From the IMG/VR virus record IMGVR_UViG_3300030104_002647, positions 1-64,000 of that record: a DNA stretch of 64,000 bases; one strand, given 5' to 3'. Below the pieces are notes generated by a model. It was not told the DNA's origin and did no database searches. It saw only the letters and a program-made list of their open reading frames with translations. Shown here piece after piece: positions 40,964-50,674 of this stretch. The translations under genes were made by a program, and so were the position numbers. The stretch's first letter is position 1. The number at the start of each line of letters is the position of its first letter. Source of the stretch: a virus.

Positions 40964-43900
40964 ATGGGTAAAATACAAAGAAATTTCGTACAGGGAAAAA
41001 TGAATAAAAGCGTTGATGAACGCTTAGTTCCTAATGGACAATATATTGACGCATTAAATGTAAGACTTGGTTCAACTGAAAATTCAGAAATAGGTTCAGT
41101 TGAAAATTCTAAAGGTAACACACCACTTACTACATTAAATTTTAGCGAAGACCTTAGTAATCAAGCAAAATGTATTGGTGCTTATGAGGACGGAGCAAAT
41201 CAAACAATTTATTGGTTTGTACATGACCCTGCATTTACTGTAGGTGCAACAGGAAAAATAGACATGATTGTTTCTTACGATGTAGAATTTGATAGTTTAA
41301 CCTATCATGTTATTAGTATGGATGATGCAACCGGTAATCAAAAAACTATTTTAAACTTTAATCCTACATATTTAATTCACAGTATAAATAAAGTAGAAGA
41401 CATGTTGTTTTTTACAGATAATTATAATCCTCCTCGTTTTATTAATGTAAAAAGAAATTATCCAATTCCTATAGGTAATGTTGACCAAATAACAGCTGAG
41501 TCTTTATTGGTAATTAAAAAACCACCTATTATCAGTCCTCCAATATCTATGTATAATGGAGCAGGAGAAAATACTTTTTTAGAAAACAAAATACTTTGTT
41601 TTGCATATAGATACGAGTATGGAGATAATGATTTTTCAGCAACTTCACAATGGTCAAAACCTGCGTTTATTCCTAAAACATTTGGGCTAAGTAGTTCTGA
41701 TTATACCAATGAAGGAATGGAGAATAGTAGAAATGGTGTAGAGATAACATTTAATACCGGAGGACCTTTAGTAAAAGGAGTAGAAGTTTTATTTAAAAAT
41801 TCAGGAGATTCTGTAATTAAAGTTATTGATAATTTTAATAAATCTGAATATGGGTATGTTGACAATCAAGACGTAACTATAACTTTTGATAGCAATCAAA
41901 TTTTTACTGTATTACCAACCGACCAAATAGGGAGATTATATGACAATGTTCCTTTAAAAGCGGTTACACAAACTTTAATGGGTAATAGATTGATTTATGG
42001 TAATTATTTTGAACAATATAATTTAGTAGATTATCAAGGTGTAGCTGTAGATTTAGATTATACTATAGAATTAAAAAGCGAAGATATTGGTTCGTTTGAC
42101 TTAACAGAAACTAAAATAAGTTCTGACTATACATTTGACTCAACTTCAGGAACTCAAAGCGTTGCCGATTCTGCTGTTACTATTGATTTAACAGAAATGA
42201 ATTTAGTTGCAGGTGGATTATTAGAAATGGATATTATATTTCAACACGCTCAATTTACAGGTTCAGGAGGTCCTTCTGCTCAAACCTCTAGCACAAATAT
42301 ATCTTTTTCATTTAATCTAGTTTTAAATTACCCTAATGCTTTTGCTTTAGCTACTTCTACAGAATTTATTAATACTGTTGGAACATCATCAACAGTTTCA
42401 ACTATTGCAAATTCTTGTACCGGAAGCACATGGACAGACACATGGAATTGCGATATGCCAAACAATTTAGACACATATTTTGCATACAACTCAGGTATAA
42501 CGCCTGAAGCATATCCTAATGTTGGTCCTATCAATATAATAACCGACCCTACAAATGTTAATATTTTTACTTTGCAATTTCCTGCAATGGCTTGGTCGGA
42601 TTGTGATGCTTCAAGTTGTACGCCTACAAATATTGTATATGAATATTTTAAAATTTCTACTGTACAAGCTACATATAGAGAAAAAGGTGAAACTGAAAGT
42701 TTACATAGTGATTTTGATTATGCTGTAGGAATAGTATACATGGATGATTTTAACAGGTCATCAACTGCTTTACTTGCACCTAACGCAAGTTTACACGTGC
42801 CTTGTAGTGAAGCTGAAAGAAAAAACAGAGTTGAAGTATCTATACCTTCTAATATGAAACCACCTTATTGGGCACATAGATACAAGTTTGTTCTCAAACC
42901 AACAAATACCACATACAATACTATATATGCTAATATATTTTTTAATGACCCCGCTACTAGTGCGACTTACATTTTATTAGAAGGTGAAAATAATGAAAAG
43001 GTAAGCGAAGGTCAAAGACTTAGAGTGAAAGCCGATACCAATGGTGCTTTACAAAGATGTGCATACGCTACCATATTAGAAAAGAAATCACAAGCTGCAG
43101 GATTTATAACGATACCTTCTAGCATAGGTTCAGGTAATACTGTGGATATACCTGCGGGTACATACGCAAAAGTTATAGCTAATGATTTTACAACAGTTGC
43201 TTTAAATCAAGATGGTACAGCAGCATCTGATTTAGCAATAATAGAAATAGACAGGACAACATATACAGATAGTGGAGGAAATTCTGTATTTAATGCTGTA
43301 GGGGTAAATGTGCTTGATACTACTACAAGTCTATATGTTGATTACGACATTCCACAAGGAACTAGAATTACTATGTTTATAAAATTTACTAGATTAGGAC
43401 CGGGTGGAGGTAATGGAAATTGTGAAAGAAGAATTTATACTTTAGATTTTAATTTCACATCAAGTCAAACATACGCAAATTTTGCAGATTGGTTTAATGG
43501 AGATAACATACAACAATATTTAGATGATGGTACTTGGGTTGGTGGAGGTAGTCCTGCAGCAGCTGCTCCAACTAACGAGTATGATTCTACTTTGTTTACT
43601 GCCGCTTTTGCAGGTACTCCTAATAGTATAGAAGCAGCTATGTCAGCAAATTATGTAACTATTAATAAATATAAATTTGTTAGGAGTTCAACTGACAATG
43701 GACTTTATTTTTGCTGTACAGGAACAGAAAGTTGTTCCGGTCTTTTTTCTAAGAAAAAAAGAAGGTCTACAGCTGAAGTTCAATTTGTAATTTTTAGAGC
43801 TGAAAGCACATTAATATTTGAAACCGAGCCACAGGAAGCGTTGCCTGATGTGTTTTATGAGGGTGACCAAAGTTACCCAATATTAAATCCGGGATTAACA

Positions 43901-45532
43901 AATGCAAGACATGGTGGTGGAACTGCCCAACAAATTGCTGATGGTAATGTTAATCAAACAGATTCAGTATCAGGATTAATTAAAAGCACTTTATTTAATT
44001 GCTATGCTTTTGGAAATGGAGCAGAAAGTTATAAAATATTAGATAGAGTAGGAGGAGCAGAATTATCTCCCGGCAATAGAGTTACTACAGTTTCAAATCA
44101 AAATTATAGAGAAATGCATAGATTTGCAGACCTTACATATAGTGGAAGATTTAGTGACGAATCTAATGTTAATAGATTAAATGAATTTAATCTTAGCACA
44201 TCAAACTTTAAAGTATTAGAAGATTCATTTGGCTCAGTACAAAAATTATTTGGTAGAGAAACAGATGTATTAGTGTTACAACAAGATAAAATTTCTTATG
44301 TTTTAGCGGGTAAAAATTTATTATCCGATTCTACGGGTGGTGGTCAAATTGCATCTGTTCCTGAAATTCTTGGAACACAAATCGCTAGAGTTGAAGAATA
44401 CGGTATCAGCAATAATCCTGAAAGTTTTGTTTGTTATGGAAGTGAAAAATATTTTACCGACTCAAAAAGAGGTGCAGTAATTTTATTATCAGGAGTAAGT
44501 GCTAAAGCTGAAAAACTAGATGTTGTTTCTGAAATGGGAATGAGAGGATGGTTTAGAGATTTATTTATAAATAGTTTTAACACACAAAAGTTAGGCGGTT
44601 ACGACCCATACATGAATGAATATGTTTTATCTAGTAATTGTATAGAATTGCCTGTTTCACCTCAAGTAGAAAACTGTGGTATACAATTAACTTACAGTAA
44701 ACTAACAGCTTCTAATACTCCTAGAAACTTAACTGTAGAATTAGGTCAACCCCTTGGAGAAGTTACAATAACATATACTGCTCCGATGTTAGCTGCAGGA
44801 TTAACATTTAAAATAGATGCGACATATGATGGTACTACAGGAACAACCGGTGATGTAACTACATCCGGTACACTTACTTTTCAAAAAAATAATTTACAAG
44901 TAAATACTGCCGCTATTAGTCTTACTGTAGGAGATGTAGGTTCAACCGGTAATGAAATAAATAATTTAGAAGTAGGAATTAGTTGTCCTTCTCCTGATAC
45001 AATAACTGTAAAAGCTATTGTAATTACTACTGATGCAAACGCAGGTTTATTAATTAGAAGAGGTTACAATTATAATGACGGAAGTGTTACATTACCTTCT
45101 ACTAGCGAACAAATTATAATGGTATCAGGAACATCATCTCCTTTAGTTTCAAGTTTTACTTCTATAACAGGGTTTCAAGGAATAAATTCAATTCCTACTA
45201 ATGCTTCTACAGTACAAATGTATACCCTTAAAAAACCTGATGACACATATACGTTTGACCCAACAAGTGACAGATTTGGGTATTTAAGAAGTGCAACAAA
45301 TTATAATAACAATTCTACTGATATGAATAATTTATTAACAGCAATAACTACTGCAAGTAATTGGTTGACCACAAATCAATCTCAAGCACCCGGCAAATAT
45401 TATGCTGATTTTACTATGCCAAGTACAACTGATGATTATTTATATTTAGTATACGATTTAAGAACTACAACCAATGTGAGTTTATGTTACTCAAACACAT
45501 CATTTAATGATGCTTGTTGTGGTTGTTCATAA
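40964..45532 (+). CDS. Large tail hub / muzzle-like protein
   Basis: 1522 residues. Opens MGKIQRNFVQGKMNKSVDER, then LVPNGQYIDALNVRLGSTEN, the conserved start of P22 gp10-like stabilisation and crAss muzzle-type proteins. Middle is beta-rich; a segment AEKLDVVSEMGMRGWFRDLF with S-G-V-S near 1180 is typical of beta-propeller-containing tail hubs. The C-terminal ends F-N-D-A-C-C-G-C-S with clustered Cys. It probably forms the short-tail exit gate. Confidence 0.7.
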   Translation: MGKIQRNFVQGKMNKSVDERLVPNGQYIDALNVRLGSTENSEIGSVENSKGNTPLTTLNFSEDLSNQAKCIGAYEDGANQTIYWFVHDPAFTVGATGKIDMIVSYDVEFDSLTYHVISMDDATGNQKTILNFNPTYLIHSINKVEDMLFFTDNYNPPRFINVKRNYPIPIGNVDQITAESLLVIKKPPIISPPISMYNGAGENTFLENKILCFAYRYEYGDNDFSATSQWSKPAFIPKTFGLSSSDYTNEGMENSRNGVEITFNTGGPLVKGVEVLFKNSGDSVIKVIDNFNKSEYGYVDNQDVTITFDSNQIFTVLPTDQIGRLYDNVPLKAVTQTLMGNRLIYGNYFEQYNLVDYQGVAVDLDYTIELKSEDIGSFDLTETKISSDYTFDSTSGTQSVADSAVTIDLTEMNLVAGGLLEMDIIFQHAQFTGSGGPSAQTSSTNISFSFNLVLNYPNAFALATSTEFINTVGTSSTVSTIANSCTGSTWTDTWNCDMPNNLDTYFAYNSGITPEAYPNVGPINIITDPTNVNIFTLQFPAMAWSDCDASSCTPTNIVYEYFKISTVQATYREKGETESLHSDFDYAVGIVYMDDFNRSSTALLAPNASLHVPCSEAERKNRVEVSIPSNMKPPYWAHRYKFVLKPTNTTYNTIYANIFFNDPATSATYILLEGENNEKVSEGQRLRVKADTNGALQRCAYATILEKKSQAAGFITIPSSIGSGNTVDIPAGTYAKVIANDFTTVALNQDGTAASDLAIIEIDRTTYTDSGGNSVFNAVGVNVLDTTTSLYVDYDIPQGTRITMFIKFTRLGPGGGNGNCERRIYTLDFNFTSSQTYANFADWFNGDNIQQYLDDGTWVGGGSPAAAAPTNEYDSTLFTAAFAGTPNSIEAAMSANYVTINKYKFVRSSTDNGLYFCCTGTESCSGLFSKKKRRSTAEVQFVIFRAESTLIFETEPQEALPDVFYEGDQSYPILNPGLTNARHGGGTAQQIADGNVNQTDSVSGLIKSTLFNCYAFGNGAESYKILDRVGGAELSPGNRVTTVSNQNYREMHRFADLTYSGRFSDESNVNRLNEFNLSTSNFKVLEDSFGSVQKLFGRETDVLVLQQDKISYVLAGKNLLSDSTGGGQIASVPEILGTQIARVEEYGISNNPESFVCYGSEKYFTDSKRGAVILLSGVSAKAEKLDVVSEMGMRGWFRDLFINSFNTQKLGGYDPYMNEYVLSSNCIELPVSPQVENCGIQLTYSKLTASNTPRNLTVELGQPLGEVTITYTAPMLAAGLTFKIDATYDGTTGTTGDVTTSGTLTFQKNNLQVNTAAISLTVGDVGSTGNEINNLEVGISCPSPDTITVKAIVITTDANAGLLIRRGYNYNDGSVTLPSTSEQIIMVSGTSSPLVSSFTSITGFQGINSIPTNASTVQMYTLKKPDDTYTFDPTSDRFGYLRSATNYNNNSTDMNNLLTAITTASNWLTTNQSQAPGKYYADFTMPSTTDDYLYLVYDLRTTTNVSLCYSNTSFNDACCGCS

Positions 45533-45541
45533 AATAAAAAA

Positions 45542-46492
45542 ATGGGATTAACAGTATCGAAATATTTAGACGGACCTACATTTGCTACAGCAACATCTGT
45601 ATACGATGATGCTACTTTAAGCACACTAGCTGCTGATGGATGGTATATGGAAAATAATAAATACAGAAGACAAAGCGGTGGGGTTCTTCAACCAATTGTA
45701 AATTGTCCAAGCTGTAATGAACTTTGTAGAACAAATGGTCAAACACCATTATCTCCGGGTGAAGGAACTATTGCTATAGACCAAGGTGCAGGTGTATACT
45801 ACATGACATTTCAAACAGGAACAGGCATTGGTGTTATAAGAGCTTTTATTGATGATTTATCTTCTAAAGCTTATGGTATTCAAATATCACACAACAGCAC
45901 CTTATATAATGAATGGACTGATGTTGCTAATGGATATCAATCACCCGGTGGCTTGAATCCAATATGGCTAGGAGATTCAACGGTAGGACCTACTGCAGGA
46001 ACTGCATATACAAGTCAACCAACATTTACTTGGGATGGTGCAGCATGGGTTTCAGGAAGTACAGTCGGATATACTGTTAATAGTGCAGGTACTAATTATA
46101 CAGCAAATCCCGGTATAGCATTCGCACCCGTACCTAAAACATTTTCAAGCAACACCACGATAACACTAACAGTATTTAGACCACCAATAGGGGGTATGGG
46201 AGATACTCAAGTAGGACTAATGTGTCCTGACTTATTACCTCCAATACTATATAACACTACTGTATTTGCTAATTCAACTGATGCATGTAATGCAACCGGA
46301 ACAACTGCATCTTTTTATTCTGCAGGATTTGGTGCTTCAAATGCACTAGCACAAACCAATGGATTTGTATTTACAAACAACTTTGGCACAACAGCTTTAG
46401 GTGCAGGATTTTATAAAATAAGTAGTGGAGGTAACGGATATATGCAAGTTGATAGCAACGGAACAATAGTATTAATAGGAAGTTGTCCTTAA
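45542..46492 (+). CDS. Tail structural protein, Cys-containing
   Basis: 316 residues. CPSCNELCRTNG near residue 57 is a cysteine cluster; the rest is beta-rich and low-charge. It resembles, in composition and end (V-L-I-G-S-C-P), the C-terminus of the large protein before it (45532), suggesting paralogous modules. Starts 9 bp after the hub gene. Probable tail appendage. Confidence 0.5.
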   Translation: MGLTVSKYLDGPTFATATSVYDDATLSTLAADGWYMENNKYRRQSGGVLQPIVNCPSCNELCRTNGQTPLSPGEGTIAIDQGAGVYYMTFQTGTGIGVIRAFIDDLSSKAYGIQISHNSTLYNEWTDVANGYQSPGGLNPIWLGDSTVGPTAGTAYTSQPTFTWDGAAWVSGSTVGYTVNSAGTNYTANPGIAFAPVPKTFSSNTTITLTVFRPPIGGMGDTQVGLMCPDLLPPILYNTTVFANSTDACNATGTTASFYSAGFGASNALAQTNGFVFTNNFGTTALGAGFYKISSGGNGYMQVDSNGTIVLIGSCP

Positions 46493-46502
46493 AATAAAAA
46501 TT

Positions 46503-47336
46503 ATGGCATGTCAAAATTATACATTAAGTTATAGCGGGGGAGTACAAGGATTTCCATCTTTTTACTCTTATTACGCTGATTACATGATTGGAATGAATAA
46601 TTATTTTTATTCATTTAATAAAGGTAATTTATACAGGCATAACACTAATGAAGTAAGAAACCAATATTATGGTGTAAACTATAGTTCTACTATTACTAGT
46701 GTATTTAATGAATCACCTTTAGAAAGTAAATTGTTTAAAACTATAGTTTTAGAATCAGATTCAGCATGGGATGTTGATTTTATTAGTGATATTCAGTTAA
46801 CAGGATTTATACAAGACGAATCATTTGAAAAAAAAGAAGCAGCATTTTTTGCATATTTAAGAACTGAAGGTTCAACTACAGGTGCGGGAACGCCTATAGG
46901 TTCAGAACAATATCCATTACGTTCTATTCAAGGAATAATGAATAGTGATACAAGAAGCGGAACAGTTGCTAATCCTGTTGTACAGTTTGACATTGGTATA
47001 AATTCTAGCTTATCTACATACATAAATCCACAAATAGCTGTAAATGACTATTTATATTGGAGTGATGTAACTCAAGCAAATCCTCAATTAACTTATGCAG
47101 GACAGATTACAGCTATAGCATATACTCCTGTAAATGGTATTGTAAAAATAGAAATAGATGCAGCAGGAGCTGCTGCTATACCGGCAGGAAACTTATATTT
47201 TGCTGCGGTTAAAGACCAAATAGCTGAATCATATGGTATAGTAGGACATTATGGAGAATTTAAATTAACAAGTAATACGAGACAAGCAACAGAATTATTT
47301 GCTGTTCAGTCAGATGTTATGAAAAGTTATCCTTAA
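46503..47336 (+). CDS. Tail protein
   Basis: 277 residues. The pattern GGVQGFPSFYSYYADYMIGM, then NNYFYSFNKGNLYRHNTNEV, then ESPLESKLFKTIVLESDS is found in the distal part of crAss-like and flavophage tail-hub proteins, and in other phages is fused to them. Here it is a separate gene. Likely part of the tail hub or its attachment. Confidence 0.65.
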   Translation: MACQNYTLSYSGGVQGFPSFYSYYADYMIGMNNYFYSFNKGNLYRHNTNEVRNQYYGVNYSSTITSVFNESPLESKLFKTIVLESDSAWDVDFISDIQLTGFIQDESFEKKEAAFFAYLRTEGSTTGAGTPIGSEQYPLRSIQGIMNSDTRSGTVANPVVQFDIGINSSLSTYINPQIAVNDYLYWSDVTQANPQLTYAGQITAIAYTPVNGIVKIEIDAAGAAAIPAGNLYFAAVKDQIAESYGIVGHYGEFKLTSNTRQATELFAVQSDVMKSYP

Positions 47337-47342
47337 AATTAG

Positions 47343-47350
47343 TATCTTTG
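47343..47350 (+). promoter_or_regulatory. -7 box TATCTTTG, 6 bp before a start codon
   Basis: TATCTTTG ends only 6 bp before the ATG at 47357, so a transcript from it would be leaderless or nearly so. Confidence 0.45.
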
Positions 47351-47356
47351 TGCTAA

Positions 47357-47767
47357 ATGAAATTTAATGTAAGGGTACTTAGTAAAAATGACTATGATGA
47401 TATCTTAGTTGGATGGTGGAAAGATTGGGGTTGGACACCTCCTATAAGAGATTTTTTACCTCTTAATGGGCTTGGTGGTATTATGATAGAATGGCAAGGT
47501 ACACCTGTTTGTGCAGGTTTTGTAATTTCAACAGACTCTAAGGTTTCTTGGGTCGATTGGATTATTTCTAGTAAAACATTTAGAGAAAAACCACACAGAA
47601 AGGATGCTCTTCATTTATTGGTACAAACATTAACTGATGTAGCAAAAGAAAGAGGAAGCACATATGTTTATGCATTAATTAAAAACTCCCCTTTAGTTGA
47701 TGTTTATCTTAACAACGGATATGTAAAAGGGGAAAATTATAATTTTGAAATGATAAAAGCATTATAA
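47357..47767 (+). CDS. GNAT-like acetyltransferase
   Basis: 136 residues. The pattern RVLSKNDYDDILVGWWKDWG, then GLGGIMIEWQGTPVCAGFVI, then W-V-D-W-I-I-S and LNNGYVKGENYNFEMIK gives the GNAT-fold strand order; the acetyl-CoA-binding Q/RxxGxG/A motif is not obvious. Embedded in the virion block, so it may modify virion or host proteins. It follows a promoter-like box with almost no leader. Confidence 0.55.
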   Translation: MKFNVRVLSKNDYDDILVGWWKDWGWTPPIRDFLPLNGLGGIMIEWQGTPVCAGFVISTDSKVSWVDWIISSKTFREKPHRKDALHLLVQTLTDVAKERGSTYVYALIKNSPLVDVYLNNGYVKGENYNFEMIKAL

Positions 47768-47768
47768 T

Positions 47769-48761
47769 ATGGCATTAACAACTACAGCATCTATATTAGC
47801 AGCAACGGCATTAGCACTATCAACAGGAACGACTATTGCTTCAGGTATACAAGCAGGTAAATCAAAAAAAGCTGCAGAAAATGCAGAGGATAGAGCAGAC
47901 CAATACATGCAGGAAGCAAGAGGAAAACTAGAAGTAAATGAGTTTGACGAACTTGCATTAAGGACAGAAGTTTTTGATAAGCAACGAGACCAATTAGCTG
48001 CATTAGGTTCAAATATTGTAGCGGCTGTAAGCCAAAGTGATAGACCTATGGCTAACATACAAAATGTAGTTGATGCTGTAATGAAATCAGAAGACAAAAT
48101 AACTGACAAAGAAGTTAAAGAATTACAAGATTTAGATTTAGTACAAGCAGAAGAGGAATCAAGATTAAAAGACATTGGTATACAACTAGATTTAGGGGAA
48201 GTTGCAGGTGCACAAAAAGAAATAGCAGACGCAAAAATGAGAGCTGCTCAATTTAAAAAAGATTTTGCTTCAGGATTAACAAGTACAGTTATGCAAGGTG
48301 TTCAATTAGGTGTACCATTATTTCAAAAATCTGCACAGATAAAAGGTATTGAAGGTTTTGAATTTGATGGCTTAACAGGTTCTGACGCTTTAAAAGCTAA
48401 ATTAACTGATACAGACTTTATAGCAAGTTTAGAAAAAGATAAAGGTTTTGGAGCTTTGACTAGAGATGATTTAACAACTTTAGGAGGTTTAGAAGGCGAT
48501 GAATTAACAGGGTTCTTAAGAAACAAACTGTCAGCCGGAAACATAAAATATTTAACTGACCCGAGTAAAGGAAATGTAAATCCTTTTGTTCCTCAAACTG
48601 TTTCTTCTGTAAACAAAACCATGTCTGATTTAAGTATGAATCCTTACAATATAGCTGCAGGTAGCACTACCTCTCCAACCGATTTAAAGTTGTTAGCTAA
48701 CTCACTTGGTGTGACAGTTGAATCATTGAAAGCGTTAATAAGTTCACAACAAACAAAATAA
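47769..48761 (+). CDS. Internal virion protein (gp14-like)
   Basis: 330 residues. N-terminal Ala/Thr/Gly-rich membrane-like stretch (SILAATALALSTGTTIASGI), then a long Lys/Glu/Asp helical region (KKAAENAEDRADQYMQEARG). This matches the short internal proteins ejected into the host by short-tailed phages (T7 gp14-like in organisation). Precedes two larger internal-type proteins. Confidence 0.6.
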   Translation: MALTTTASILAATALALSTGTTIASGIQAGKSKKAAENAEDRADQYMQEARGKLEVNEFDELALRTEVFDKQRDQLAALGSNIVAAVSQSDRPMANIQNVVDAVMKSEDKITDKEVKELQDLDLVQAEEESRLKDIGIQLDLGEVAGAQKEIADAKMRAAQFKKDFASGLTSTVMQGVQLGVPLFQKSAQIKGIEGFEFDGLTGSDALKAKLTDTDFIASLEKDKGFGALTRDDLTTLGGLEGDELTGFLRNKLSAGNIKYLTDPSKGNVNPFVPQTVSSVNKTMSDLSMNPYNIAAGSTTSPTDLKLLANSLGVTVESLKALISSQQTK

Positions 48762-48764
48762 AAT

Positions 48765-50669
48765 ATGGCAACTAGTTTTGGATATGTAAGAGAAGACAGA
48801 GAGGATAGAGTCAATTGGGCAAAAATTGGTAAAGATGCAAGTCAAGCTATTCTAGATGAAAGACAACGAAGACTTGATGAAAAGGATAGAATAAGAACCG
48901 AATCAAAAGAGTTTGACGACTCTCTTTATGATTTGCCACTAACTGACAATAATTTAGTTCGTAGTCAAGCGTTAGATATGGCTAATCTGATGTCACAAGA
49001 AAGACTACAACAAGACAGAGACTTGCAGGATGGTATACTATCTGTAAGAGACTACACTATTCAAAGACAAAATTTATATAATACTGCAGAGATGGCGGGT
49101 GACATAAATTCAAAAAAAGCCGAAGCGTATAAATTATATATTGAAGCAGTTAATGAAGGAAACTTATCACCTGAAAGTTCTGCGGTAAAAGCTTATTATG
49201 AAAAATTTACTTCACTTGACAATTATGGTTTACAACTAGACCAACAAGGAAATGGATATTTTGCTCCAAAATTATTTGATGATAATAATGTAATGCTTGG
49301 ATACTCAGACAATCCTGCTGATTTTGTAGGAATGAAAGGATATCAATCAAATTTATTTGCATTAAAACCGGCTGTAGATTTAGAAGCAGATGATAGTATT
49401 GTTGACATGATAATAGGTGCAGCTGCAGAAACATGGAAGATTGCAGGGGGTGGTTTTAAAACAGTAAATGATGCGTTTAAAAATCCTGCTTTTCAAGAAG
49501 AATTAAAAAATATTATAAGTAGTCAAATAGTAAATCCTGATGTAGCTTCAGCTATTGCGGGTAAATATCTTGGATACGATTATGAATTTTTAAAAGGTGG
49601 AGAAATATCTAAGGGTGGGAAAGTAGTTCCTTTAATTTTAAATCCTAACAATGGACAATGGGAGTTTGATGATGAAAGTGAACAAGGCATAAAAGTAAAA
49701 GCTCAAATTACTGAGATGTTAATTAACAGAGCAAGAGCTAAAATGAGCAGAACTGAAGACCCATATAGTGCATCTGAAATAAAAACATTTGATGAAATAA
49801 AACAAAAGAAAAAAGGTAAAGAAGAAGTTGCAAATCAATTATTTGCATTGCAACAAGGAGATGCTGATGCAGTAAAAGCAGCTGTTAGATTCTTTGAGGG
49901 TAACAACAATATTACAAACTTTACTATTGTGGATAATGGCACTTCATTTACTTATGATGTTACAGATTCTAATGGTAATACATTCCAAAGAGAAATTGAT
50001 AGAAGTGTAAGTCCTGATTTATTCTTTACTCAAGTAGGAGAGAAGTTTAGTAAATTTACCTTAGGTGAATTAAAAGGAACAAATACATTCAAGAAAAGAA
50101 AAGGCGATACTGTAGCTGATGCTTCTAATCCTGATAATCAACTATTTTATAGTAACCTTAGCTCACCAATAGAGTTTGAAGCTATTGATGTAACACCTCC
50201 TGATACAAGTGAAATAAAAAGTATATTAACAGATACATATTTAAAAGGTCAAACAATTACATCAGTAAAAGAAAGATTTAAAGAAAACTTTGACCTTGGT
50301 TTTGAAGAAGCAATAAACGTAGAGTTAAGTTCTTCCGGTGTAGGTTCAGCACAAGTTATAGGTGAAGATGGTGATTTTGCTGTAATAAATATACCAAATG
50401 TAACTGCAGGAAATATTATAATTAGAAAAGATAGCGAAGATGATTTAATTAGAGCTATTGCAAAAATACAAGACGCAGCTAAGAGAGGTGGCAAAGTATC
50501 TAATAAAGACATGATAAAATTATTTGACATTGACTTAGCTAGAGCAAAAGTATTTTACGGAACAATTACAGGAGCTGATACTCAAGCTGTAGAAGATGCG
50601 TTTGGAGCTGATGGCTCAGGAGCAGGTAGTACAGGTGGCGGTGGCATCAATGGTTCAGAATTTAATTAA
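48765..50669 (+). CDS. Internal virion protein, putative
   Basis: 634 residues, helical and charged at the start (ILDERQRRLDEKDRIRTESK), with a Gly/Ser-rich end (GAGSTGGGGINGSEFN). No catalytic motif seen. Its place between the gp14-like and giant genes suggests an ejected cargo or core protein. Confidence 0.5.
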   Translation: MATSFGYVREDREDRVNWAKIGKDASQAILDERQRRLDEKDRIRTESKEFDDSLYDLPLTDNNLVRSQALDMANLMSQERLQQDRDLQDGILSVRDYTIQRQNLYNTAEMAGDINSKKAEAYKLYIEAVNEGNLSPESSAVKAYYEKFTSLDNYGLQLDQQGNGYFAPKLFDDNNVMLGYSDNPADFVGMKGYQSNLFALKPAVDLEADDSIVDMIIGAAAETWKIAGGGFKTVNDAFKNPAFQEELKNIISSQIVNPDVASAIAGKYLGYDYEFLKGGEISKGGKVVPLILNPNNGQWEFDDESEQGIKVKAQITEMLINRARAKMSRTEDPYSASEIKTFDEIKQKKKGKEEVANQLFALQQGDADAVKAAVRFFEGNNNITNFTIVDNGTSFTYDVTDSNGNTFQREIDRSVSPDLFFTQVGEKFSKFTLGELKGTNTFKKRKGDTVADASNPDNQLFYSNLSSPIEFEAIDVTPPDTSEIKSILTDTYLKGQTITSVKERFKENFDLGFEEAINVELSSSGVGSAQVIGEDGDFAVINIPNVTAGNIIIRKDSEDDLIRAIAKIQDAAKRGGKVSNKDMIKLFDIDLARAKVFYGTITGADTQAVEDAFGADGSGAGSTGGGGINGSEFN

Positions 50670-50674
50670 TAACT

